A stretch of DNA of 64,000 bases from Imperialibacter sp964351395 (GTDB lineage Bacteria > Bacteroidota > Bacteroidia > Cytophagales > Cyclobacteriaceae). The notes under the pieces were generated by a model, which saw only the letters and a program-made list of their open reading frames with translations, ran no database searches and was not told the DNA's origin. The stretch covers positions 62,001 to 126,000 of the forward strand of contig CAYGOF010000013.1 in assembly GCA_964351395.1 (NCBI GenBank), given 5' to 3'. The position numbers and the translations under genes were made by a program. Position 1 is the stretch's first letter; every line of letters begins with the position of its first letter. Below, piece by piece: positions 16,264 through 24,030 of this stretch.

Positions 16264-16467
16264 TCAAGCTATTGTTTGCCAGCCTCAGTTATAACTCCAC
16301 TAAGTGAAGTTACTTCCAACAAGTTAGTAAAGCACGTTGATTTCTCAACTTTCCATTACCTTCCCTGGTTCCTATTGCCCCAGCCAACTATCGTTTACTT
16401 GATGAATTGAATATCGACTTTAAACTCAAGTTAACCAATCTTCTAACCATTTAGTTATTAACAACTT

Positions 16468-16590
16468 ATGAACATTTTTATCTCTAATCGACACGATCAC
16501 GGGACGTCACTCAGCCAAAGAATCAAGGAACAGTTTAGCTTGTTTGTCTTCTTGCTTACTTTATTATGCACTAGCCCTTCTTACATTTGA
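16468..16590 (+). CDS. Possible 40-residue membrane or leader peptide
   Basis: An ATG at 16468 opens a 40-codon frame with a charged N-terminus and one hydrophobic segment (FSLFVFLLTLLCTSPSYI), ending at 16590, 14 nt before the next gene. It looks like an export signal without a mature protein. It could be a small membrane protein, a leader peptide, or the surviving N-terminus of a lost receptor-type gene. Evidence is limited to composition and position. Confidence 0.25.
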   Translation: MNIFISNRHDHGTSLSQRIKEQFSLFVFLLTLLCTSPSYI

Positions 16591-16604
16591 ATAAACATGA
16601 AACC

Positions 16605-17408
16605 ATGAAAAGCACTAATACTTTACTTATATCTCTTGCTTTGGGTTTACTTCTGCTTTCATGTAGCGACTCCAACCGTACTACCAGCACAGAGAACACC
16701 ACCAATGATGTCAGCATGATGCCAATGGCTTTGCAAGAGGGACTCGAAGCACATGGCGGCTTATATAACTGGAAAAAGTATGGAGCCTTATCTTTTGTAG
16801 TCTCCTCCAGAAAGGCGCCGGAAAAACATTTAGTAGATCTTATGAGTCGAAAAGTGCTTATCACAACTGATACCAGCTTCACTATGGGGTACAACGGAAA
16901 AGATGTATGGGTGAGTCCTAACCTGGCGGCCTATTCCGGGTCATCGCCGAGGTTTTATCACAACCTTTTGTTTTATTTCTTCGCCCTACCTTTTGTTATC
17001 ACCGATCCGGGAGCGCAACAGGAAGCACTTCCTGACATCACCTTTAATGGCGTGCCATACAATAGGGTTCGGGTTACGTTTGGAGAAAAAGTGGGCGATT
17101 CGCCAGATGACCAGTACATCCTATGGTTCCGAACCTCGGACCATATGTTGCAGATGATTAACTATTCGGTCACCTTTTTTGACGCTGCTAATGCGAGCAA
17201 GTTTAATGCGATCGTATATGAAGAATGGGAAAGGGTGAATGAATTACAACTTCCAAAGCAATGGACCTCTTACCGATGGGAAAATGATTCATTGGGAGAG
17301 AGAAGAGGCACTACTACCATCAATCAGATTACGCTGAAAGAACAAAATCCAGATGGAGCTGTCTTCGAAATGCCAGAGAAAGCCGAGATAGATACAGGTA
17401 AAAACTAG
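16605..17408 (+). CDS. DUF6503 family lipoprotein
   Basis: A 267-residue lipoprotein (lipobox LLLLSCS) resembling the Bacteroidota DUF6503 family. Landmarks are GLEAHGGLYNWKKYGALSF, HLVDLMSRKVLI, FTMGYNGKDVWVSP and PRFYHNLLFYFFALPFVITD, which suggest a LolA/LolB-like beta half-barrel that could hold a lipophilic ligand; function is not known. The ATG at 16605 is preferred to an in-frame TTG at 16587 because it gives a standard signal. It converges on the ABC ATPase gene, with 3 bp between the two stops. Confidence 0.75.
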   Translation: MKSTNTLLISLALGLLLLSCSDSNRTTSTENTTNDVSMMPMALQEGLEAHGGLYNWKKYGALSFVVSSRKAPEKHLVDLMSRKVLITTDTSFTMGYNGKDVWVSPNLAAYSGSSPRFYHNLLFYFFALPFVITDPGAQQEALPDITFNGVPYNRVRVTFGEKVGDSPDDQYILWFRTSDHMLQMINYSVTFFDAANASKFNAIVYEEWERVNELQLPKQWTSYRWENDSLGERRGTTTINQITLKEQNPDGAVFEMPEKAEIDTGKN

Positions 17409-17411
17409 TTA

Positions 17412-18416
17412 CTATTTTGCAACATGGTGAAGTCGAGACCCTGCCCATTTAATCAAATGGGTTGATTTGTGTTTTAGTGGCTTATCGGAAAAGGCCTTTA
17501 TCTCAATGCCATCGTTGGTAAGGAAGTGCACCAGGTAGTAAAAGCCTCTAAAATCTGTATCAGCCACTGTTACAGAAATACCGTTCTCTACTCCATCAAA
17601 TTGCACATATTCCGGCCTGATCATCCATTTCCCCTCCTGTTCCTTGGTTTTTACCCCCATGGCCTCCAGTTGCTTTTTAGTAAACACATTGCTTTCCCCG
17701 AAAAATGATGCAGCGTAAATGCTGGTGGCGCGATGATAGACTTCTTTTGGTGAAGAAAGCATGTCGATCCTGCCACTTTTTAGAAGTAGGATCCTGTCAG
17801 CCAAAGAAAGTGCTTCTGATGGATCATGAGTCACCAAAATAATGGATATACGAAGTTCTCTATGTATCTCCTTCAATACTTTGGTCATTTCGCCCTTCAG
17901 CCGTATGTCCAGATGGCTAAATGGCTCGTCGAGCAACAATAGTTCAGGCTCATCCGCAAGGTTAACAGCCCACACTACACGCTGTCTTTGGCCACCAGAC
18001 AACTGATCTGGCCGTCTTTCATCCAATCCTTTGAGGCGGCAGATTCTAATCAACTCCTCTACCCTATTTGACTTGTAAGGATCGCTAAACGCTCGAAGTG
18101 CATGCCGCAGGTTTTCCCGTACCGACATCTTTTCTTGCAACTCCAATTCCTGAGTGATCAGTTTGATGTGTGAATAGCCTGGTACCAAGCGATCAGCAGG
18201 TCCTTCGAGCGAAGCCCCAGCCCATGAAACGCTTCCCTCACTAAGGTCTACCAGACCGGCTACTGAGCGCAATAAGGTAGTTTTACCAGACCCACTGGCA
18301 CCGCAAATAACAAAAAAAGAACCCCGGGGTGCTTTGAAACTGATTCTCGAGAGAGCCTTCGTATCAACCCCAGGGTACTTTACGCTGCACTTATTAACTT
18401 CCAATCCTTCAGGCAT
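17412..18416 (-). CDS. Orphan ABC importer-type ATP-binding protein with TOBE-like tail
   Basis: A 334-residue ABC ATPase of the type that energises importers for polyamines, ferric iron, sulfate or molybdate. It shows Walker A GASGSGKTT, signature LSGGQRQRV, Walker B LLLLDEPFSHLD and the switch His in VTHDPSEAL. After residue 240 comes a beta-rich segment (KWMIRPEYVQFDG, SVTVADTDFRGFYYLVHF) typical of the TOBE regulatory domain. No permease or binding-protein gene lies nearby, so its partner must be elsewhere or the transport role is lost. The ATG at 18416 is preferred to the TTG two codons upstream. It follows the tail-specific protease gene by 21 bp on the same strand and may be co-transcribed with it. 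Confidence 0.85.
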   Translation of the reverse strand: MPEGLEVNKCSVKYPGVDTKALSRISFKAPRGSFFVICGASGSGKTTLLRSVAGLVDLSEGSVSWAGASLEGPADRLVPGYSHIKLITQELELQEKMSVRENLRHALRAFSDPYKSNRVEELIRICRLKGLDERRPDQLSGGQRQRVVWAVNLADEPELLLLDEPFSHLDIRLKGEMTKVLKEIHRELRISIILVTHDPSEALSLADRILLLKSGRIDMLSSPKEVYHRATSIYAASFFGESNVFTKKQLEAMGVKTKEQEGKWMIRPEYVQFDGVENGISVTVADTDFRGFYYLVHFLTNDGIEIKAFSDKPLKHKSTHLIKWAGSRLHHVAK

Positions 18417-18437
18417 GCCCAAAGGTATTTCATTTTT

Positions 18438-20501
18438 TTAACCCAATCGAATTTTAATCAGATTTGCCAGCAATTTAAGGCTCTCATCGAGATAAACATC
18501 CTTAGGCTCCTTCCTGTCAGTTGCTGCATCTTTTACTTCTGAATCATCGATTTGGGTACTGAGATCTCTGATAGACTCTCTCGCCGCTCTTGCTGCATCT
18601 ATTTCCTGCTTCCGGATATCATAGTTGAGGGAAATTTCGTTTTTTGCGCGAGCCTTTTTCGCCTCTTCAATATCATACTTCAATTCCTTGAATTCAGCGT
18701 TATTCTGAAGATCAAGAGAATAAATTTTAGCTAACTGATCGACTAACTTGCTATCAATTTTATTGACTGGCGTAAAGTTAGAACTCCGAATTTGGTCCCA
18801 GGGCAAGGCACTTGGTTGTGAGCTCTCGCCAAAACTTTCGGCATCATAGGCCGAAGGAAACTCAATATCGGGCTTCACTCCTAAATGCTGAGTGCTACTA
18901 CCATTCACTCTGTAATACTTCGAAAGTGTAAGCTTTACTTGTCCCAACTTGGCACTTTCTTGTGGTAAGAATTGATCAAGGTCTACCAGCTGTTGCACTG
19001 TTCCTTTTCCAAAAGAGTTTTCGCCAATTATTACGCCTCTCTTATAGTCCTGAATAGCTCCTGCAAATATCTCACTGGCCGATGCACTAAAACGATTGAC
19101 CAAAATGGCCAATGGGCCATCATAAGCGATATCGCTTTCTTTATCAGCACCAACGTCGATTGAGCCATCGGAATTCTTCACTTGTACTACCGGGCCTTTT
19201 GATATAAATAAGCCCGTCAAATTAATGGCCTCCTGTAGCGATCCTCCTCCGTTGAAACGAAGATCCATCATCACGCCGTCTACGCCTTCAGCTTCAAGCT
19301 CGCCAAGGAGTTTTCTAACATCCCTGGTAGCACTTTTGTAATCCTTTTCCCCTTTCTGGGCCCCCTCCCAGTCGAAATAAAACGTTGGTAAGGTGATAAC
19401 ACCGAGTTTATAAGTGGTATTGCCTTCTGTATAAGGCACCACCTTCTTCGATGCCGTTTCCTCTTCCAACTTAACTTTCTCTCTGACCAGGCGAAGCTCG
19501 ACCGGCAACGAACCATCAGGAGCATTGTTGGCAATAATCTTGAGTCGTACAACCGTTCCTTTAGGCCCTCGTATCAACTGCACCACATCATCGAGTCGCC
19601 AGCCAATTACGTCGACAAATTCAGAATTATCTCCCTGTGCTACAGCCACAATTCGGTCGTCCTTATACAGTTGCTTGCTCTTCGAAGCTGGTCCACCAGG
19701 GATCACCTCATATACCTGCGTATAATCCATTTGCTGAGTGAGCCGAGCACCTATGCCTTCAAGAGACTGTGCCATATCGATTTGAAAGTTCTCGGAAGTG
19801 ATAGGAGAAAAATAACTAGTATGAGGATCAAAAGACTCAGTAAAAGAATTCATAAACATTTGAAATGCATCCTCGCTATTGAATTGCTCAATCATTTTAT
19901 GGTAGCGGGCATAACGATTCTGTATCGTCTTTTTTATGTCAGGCCATTCTTTCCCCTCTAGTTTTAGCCCTAGAGCCTGGTATTTGATCGTTTTCCTCCA
20001 AAGCTCATCCAACTCAACGAAAGATTTCGCCCATTCCTCCTTTTCTCTATCAGGAGTAAACATTTCGTCAATGGTAAAATCGGGTTCCTTTTCCAGTATC
20101 TTATCGACCTTGCTTATCCTCTCAAGTGCCCTCTCCTGATACAAGCGAAACATTTGGAAGGGCACATCGATATTGCCCGTCAACAAATAATTATCGAAGT
20201 AATCTTTATAACGTTTGAAATAGTCAACATCAGAAGCGATGAAGTACATCTTGTTGTTGTCCAGGCTACTGATATAATTATCAAATATTACATTGGACAA
20301 TGAATCATTCAGTGGTGTTTTTTGGTAATGGTTTTGCAGCAGCAAACGGGTGATTAAAAGTGCCTCCTTGCCATGCTCAGCATTCGGAACTAATAATTTT
20401 GTGGTATCTGCGGAAGTAATAGTTGTTCCAGCGGACGCCTGCATATCTGTTCCGATAATCAGCAGCACCACTGCAATCCAAATCATCGATGATCTACTCA
20501 T
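18438..20501 (-). CDS. prc: Carboxy-terminal processing protease (tail-specific protease, S41A)
   Basis: A 687-residue periplasmic protease that degrades proteins from unstructured C-termini. It has a signal peptide (ending near MQASAG), a helical N-terminal domain (about 40-230), a PDZ domain (about 250-340, with LEGIGARL and PGGPASKSKQLYKDDRI) and the S41 catalytic core. The core holds the Ser in NRFSASASEIFAGAI and the Lys in GENSFGKGTVQQL, the Ser/Lys dyad of the family. A C-terminal DUF3340-type region completes the long Prc form. Length and layout match the E. coli Prc type, not the short CtpA type. The ABC ATPase gene follows closely. Confidence 0.93.
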   Translation of the reverse strand: MSRSSMIWIAVVLLIIGTDMQASAGTTITSADTTKLLVPNAEHGKEALLITRLLLQNHYQKTPLNDSLSNVIFDNYISSLDNNKMYFIASDVDYFKRYKDYFDNYLLTGNIDVPFQMFRLYQERALERISKVDKILEKEPDFTIDEMFTPDREKEEWAKSFVELDELWRKTIKYQALGLKLEGKEWPDIKKTIQNRYARYHKMIEQFNSEDAFQMFMNSFTESFDPHTSYFSPITSENFQIDMAQSLEGIGARLTQQMDYTQVYEVIPGGPASKSKQLYKDDRIVAVAQGDNSEFVDVIGWRLDDVVQLIRGPKGTVVRLKIIANNAPDGSLPVELRLVREKVKLEEETASKKVVPYTEGNTTYKLGVITLPTFYFDWEGAQKGEKDYKSATRDVRKLLGELEAEGVDGVMMDLRFNGGGSLQEAINLTGLFISKGPVVQVKNSDGSIDVGADKESDIAYDGPLAILVNRFSASASEIFAGAIQDYKRGVIIGENSFGKGTVQQLVDLDQFLPQESAKLGQVKLTLSKYYRVNGSSTQHLGVKPDIEFPSAYDAESFGESSQPSALPWDQIRSSNFTPVNKIDSKLVDQLAKIYSLDLQNNAEFKELKYDIEEAKKARAKNEISLNYDIRKQEIDAARAARESIRDLSTQIDDSEVKDAATDRKEPKDVYLDESLKLLANLIKIRLG

Positions 20502-20652
20502 AGTTTCTTTTTATCTGTAATAAGCTACTAACGAAAATTAAGCCAGAATGATCTTGAAACAGGAAATATTTCCATGATCGGAAAAATGACAAGGGAAAAT
20601 GACGCAGCAAACCAAGGACCCTGTCGGCTAGTATTCCTGAAAAGTGTTATTT

Positions 20653-20682
20653 AAAAACAAAAAAAGCAGGTTTCCCTGCTTT
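20653..20682 (-). terminator. Rho-independent terminator after the DUF2807 gene
   Basis: On the minus strand AAAGCAGG, loop GAAA, CCTGCTTT is followed by a run of T residues (TTTTTGTTTTT). It lies directly after the stop at 20707 and is one of the clearest terminators in the window. Confidence 0.85.
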
Positions 20683-20706
20683 AATTATCGTCGATAAAGT
20701 TTTTAG

Positions 20707-21387
20707 TCAATACTTGATTACTTTGCCACTGCTATTCTGGTCGGCGATCAAACGGTCTGGTGTTCCCTTATATGTTACCCTTCCACTGCTACTAACATCT
20801 GCCATCAACTCCTTAGTTACTGACACATTGACCCGACCACTGCTACTTACGTCTGCCCTTACCGACTCACTATCGACATCAAACCCGTCATAAACGCCTG
20901 AACTGCTGCCATCTACTTCCTGGGAGCGAGCTGTGCCTCTGAGTGTTACACGACCGCTACTCGAAACATCCACTTCGAGGCTATTGCAGTTTACCGCCAG
21001 TGACATCCTTCCAGAACTAGAGGCATCAGCATAAAAGGAACTTGCGTTAATCATTTCAGACGAGTTGACTCTTGCCGACGAGTTGACAGACACGCCTTCT
21101 AACTCTTTGTAGGTAAGTATAATTTTAATTGTACCCCTCCAGCTTTTATTGCGAGTATCCAGGTAAATTCTAAGCTTGTCACCAGTGACTTCCGTTAGTA
21201 TATCTTCCAAATCAACATCATCGGAAGTGATTTCCGCTTTTTCTTCGTTACCTTTTACCAACTCCACCTCAATAGATTGGGAAACTGATATAGCCTTGAA
21301 TGGTGATAGTCTTCTCGTCTCTTTGTCTTGCGCAATGGCCGATAGGGAAAACAAAGCCGCAAACAATAGAATGGTTAGTCTTTTCAT
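20707..21387 (-). CDS. Head-GIN/DUF2807 exported protein with SSSGR repeats
   Basis: A 226-residue exported protein (signal peptide ending SAIAQ) of the DUF2807 'putative auto-transporter adhesin, head GIN' family, which forms a right-handed beta-helix. SPFKAISVSQSIEVELVKG is the family N-terminus, and SSSGR recurs at regular intervals of about 17-23 residues (five clear copies plus SSSGV and NSSGK), each marking a turn of the helix. The family is abundant in Bacteroidota with no firm function; an adhesin role is only a family label. An alternative ATG at 21417 would add ten residues before the signal peptide. Confidence 0.85.
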   Translation of the reverse strand: MKRLTILLFAALFSLSAIAQDKETRRLSPFKAISVSQSIEVELVKGNEEKAEITSDDVDLEDILTEVTGDKLRIYLDTRNKSWRGTIKIILTYKELEGVSVNSSARVNSSEMINASSFYADASSSGRMSLAVNCNSLEVDVSSSGRVTLRGTARSQEVDGSSSGVYDGFDVDSESVRADVSSSGRVNVSVTKELMADVSSSGRVTYKGTPDRLIADQNSSGKVIKY

Positions 21388-21509
21388 GAGTTTATTAATT
21401 GTTTTGTTAATTCGCATTCGGGTTAAAGACCGAGATAATTAATGGGGGTTGCAATTGTCATGCAATCTTTTCGTTTCACAATGGATCTTAATAGTTCAGC
21501 CAGCCTACC

Positions 21510-22787
21510 ATGAGGTACACACTTATTTTTGTTCTCTTTGTTTTTGTCAGCATCATGCCTGCGATAGCACAAACTGGGGGTTCTGGGCGGCTGCAGGAAC
21601 TGAGTCCTGAACTAAGCATTTTGGAACTCTCGCCATCGATCGATCACATTTACATGCTGAACGCTGAGGGAAAGCCAATCACCTCCCTGACATTTAGGAT
21701 TACACTAGCTAATTCATTCAGTAATTCCTTTGTCGTCGTAGGCAATAATAAAATTAACCTGGAGCTAGATGAGCACGCTCTTATTCCAGCATCCAATCAA
21801 AGTCTTCCAGTTGTATTTGACACTCCCATTGAAAAATTAGAGGTCCATCTACCTTCGGTGGATAGTACCTTCAAAGTTTTCCTTATCAATACCGGTACCC
21901 TGGCCAATTCTGCCAGAACTGCAGGCGAACTAAAACCCATTGTGAAGAGCACTCCCGGATGTGAGAGTCCCGTCACGATCGATCAATCGGAATGGCGTCA
22001 GGGCTTGCAGCCGCCCAATTATTCCCGAAGCTATACTGAAACGGAACATTTGATCGTACATCACTCTGCCACTTCCAATACTTTGACCGACTATTATAAT
22101 GTAGTTAGGAATATTTATGTGTACCACACTCAAGTTAACGGATGGTCAGATATAGGCTATAATTACCTGGTGGCCCCCGATGGAACTATTTTTAATGGCA
22201 GGGACCCGGCTGACGGAGAGCAAGACCTGGTTTTGGGAGCTCACTTTTGCGGTAAAAACTCTACTACTATGGGGGTTTGCATGATTGGTGACTATAGAAG
22301 TATTGAGCCAACGGAGGAAGCGGTGCAATCGCTGGAAGCTCTGCTGGCATGGAAGGTGGAGAAAGACGGCCTGGACGTTTTCGGAAATTCCTCTCACCCG
22401 CTGAACCAGGAGCTGCCCACCATTGCAGGGCATCGGCAAGGTTGCGCTACAATGTGCCCCGGGGATAAAGTATTTGAAAAACTCGCAACAATAAGACAAG
22501 ACATCTCTGATCAGCTCGACGCATGCAAAGATGTCCTTATTGTGAGCAATGTGACCATCTACCCAAACCCTACCGAGGGGGATCTGCTTATAGAATTACC
22601 AAAAGAAAAGGAATTAGAAGCTGTTGATTTTATCACCCTCAACGGCCAAAAACATTCAGTTGGCGTGATAAATGAAGGGCTTGACGGCTATCGCGCAGTC
22701 ACGTCATTTCTTCAGCCGGGAGTATATATAGTCATGTTTAAACTAAAAAATGAGCTCCCTGAGTTCAAAAAAGTAATTCTTCAGTAG
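21510..22787 (+). CDS. T9SS-secreted PGRP/N-acetylmuramoyl-L-alanine amidase
   Basis: A 425-residue secreted protein with three parts. There is a signal peptide (ending AIAQTGG) and a beta-rich N-terminal region; a PGRP/amidase_2 domain (about 175-330); and a type IX secretion C-terminal domain (about 350-425, beginning VTIYPNPTEGDLLIE and ending in GVYIVMFKL). Zinc ligands are visible as His184 in VHHSA, His about 308 in AGHRQG and Cys about 316 in MCPGD, and the fold markers GYNYLVAPDGTIFNGR and MGVCMIGDY are intact. It should cut the amide bond between muramic acid and the stem peptide. Export through the outer membrane means its target is probably peptidoglycan of other cells or released wall fragments. 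Confidence 0.92.
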   Translation: MRYTLIFVLFVFVSIMPAIAQTGGSGRLQELSPELSILELSPSIDHIYMLNAEGKPITSLTFRITLANSFSNSFVVVGNNKINLELDEHALIPASNQSLPVVFDTPIEKLEVHLPSVDSTFKVFLINTGTLANSARTAGELKPIVKSTPGCESPVTIDQSEWRQGLQPPNYSRSYTETEHLIVHHSATSNTLTDYYNVVRNIYVYHTQVNGWSDIGYNYLVAPDGTIFNGRDPADGEQDLVLGAHFCGKNSTTMGVCMIGDYRSIEPTEEAVQSLEALLAWKVEKDGLDVFGNSSHPLNQELPTIAGHRQGCATMCPGDKVFEKLATIRQDISDQLDACKDVLIVSNVTIYPNPTEGDLLIELPKEKELEAVDFITLNGQKHSVGVINEGLDGYRAVTSFLQPGVYIVMFKLKNELPEFKKVILQ

Positions 22788-22795
22788 AAAGAAAA

Positions 22796-22969
22796 TTAAT
22801 GTGCTTTTATCTGAGCAAGTTCCAACACCTGAGCGTAATAAAACTGCCTAAAATAAAGCTCTCTGGCATCTTCGTCGACAAACGTGTCCTTTGCTTTGTT
22901 GAAGTGTCTTACTTCTTTTGTTTTAAGCAACTTTAAAAGTCCTTCCGAGATTTTGTTATCTAATAGCAT
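22796..22969 (-). CDS. Small protein of unknown function
   Basis: A 57-residue frame from an ATG at 22969, charged and probably helical (ISEGLLKLLKTKEVRHFNKA, ELYFRQFYYAQVLELAQIKAH). An upstream TTG at 23002 would add eleven residues. It fills the space between the amidase stop and an otherwise empty 175-bp region, converging on the amidase gene. I do not recognise it. The even charge pattern and absence of rare-looking codons make it plausible as a real gene, but coding potential was not computed. Confidence 0.45.
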   Translation of the reverse strand: MLLDNKISEGLLKLLKTKEVRHFNKAKDTFVDEDARELYFRQFYYAQVLELAQIKAH

Positions 22970-23177
22970 GGCAAAATAGTTATATTGTTCACTCTTCAGC
23001 AATCAACATTACACCTTAACGTAATTGACCCCTGGTTTTGTTACTAAATTTTTATTTCAAATTGACAAATCACTTACAGCACCCATCGATCCATACAACC
23101 ATATCACAATTGGTCCTCTAACTAATTGTCAACTAAAAGGCTATTTACCCCCAAGCACTAATAGAAAAAGTTAAGTT

Positions 23178-24029
23178 TTATTGAATTTTTTTAATCACAA
23201 CCTGCGCCGATGACACACTACTCATGCCAAAGTAACCCAAAATAACCTCCTGAGAATCGTTGAGATTACTAAGGTTACCTCTTACAATTGACGGAGGCGT
23301 ACTGCTTGACTTACCCAAACCAACAGCTTGGGTGTTTAGATTTTTAAGATAATCAAAAGCAGACTGGTCGATCGTGTATTGATGAATGCTCAAGGTGTCA
23401 TCAACCTGAAACAGTATGCTGGACAGCTCAAACCCAAATCGTTTCCCGTTGAAGAACCTGTCTGTAATTAGTATGAGGTCCTCCGCTGTATCGTATGGAA
23501 TTCCGTTCTTCGAAATTTTCCATCGGTAATAATCATCCTTAGTATCAGGGTCTGAAACAAACCCTGTAACTAAATATCCAGAGGTGAAGGAAAATGTCTC
23601 TGGCACAAAAATACTTGGTATAAAAGAGTATGAAATGGTATCAATGGGTGGGGCCTTTCTGAATGAATTGGTGGCAGAAACAATGATTTTATCTTGCCAC
23701 TCCACGACCAGTCTGTAGTTTTCTCCTTGCACGGCACGAAATTCGGCCGAGTCTGTCAGATACTCGCCCGGGTTCCCGGAGTCTTCGGTCAGGAAGTAGT
23801 TGTTGTTCCGGGCATTTATATAAACTCTGGCATTAGACAGTTTTGGGTTGGATTCAGGAGAGTCAAATGGTAAGGTTTGCGACAGTTTCACCCGGTAGGG
23901 TCCTGGCTCATCTGTTATCCACCCCTCCACGACCAGGTAGCTTTTTCCGGATGGCAGGTCAATCTCAATGGGGTCTTCGCAGCCACTTTGCAGTAGTAAT
24001 CCAATACATATGACAATTAGCCTGCGCAT
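23178..24029 (-). CDS. DUF4249 outer-membrane lipoprotein of a TonB locus
   Basis: A 283-residue lipoprotein (lipobox LLQSGCEDP) of the DUF4249 family: EIDLPSGKSYLVVEGWITDE, then PYRVKLSQT, GENYRLVVEW and later a long beta-rich region. In Bacteroidota DUF4249 genes nearly always follow a TonB receptor with an STN or carboxypeptidase-like N-terminus, and the product is presumed to cap or assist the receptor at the cell surface. Here it begins one base after the receptor's stop, so translation is likely coupled. The ligand is not known. Confidence 0.88.
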   Translation of the reverse strand: MRRLIVICIGLLLQSGCEDPIEIDLPSGKSYLVVEGWITDEPGPYRVKLSQTLPFDSPESNPKLSNARVYINARNNNYFLTEDSGNPGEYLTDSAEFRAVQGENYRLVVEWQDKIIVSATNSFRKAPPIDTISYSFIPSIFVPETFSFTSGYLVTGFVSDPDTKDDYYRWKISKNGIPYDTAEDLILITDRFFNGKRFGFELSSILFQVDDTLSIHQYTIDQSAFDYLKNLNTQAVGLGKSSSTPPSIVRGNLSNLNDSQEVILGYFGMSSVSSAQVVIKKIQ

Positions 24030-24030
24030 A

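Noticed and set aside
20707..21387. Regular SSSGR repeats as a possible tandem DNA repeat or CRISPR-like array
   Set aside because: The repetition is at protein level only, with divergent codons, and matches the beta-helix turns of DUF2807.
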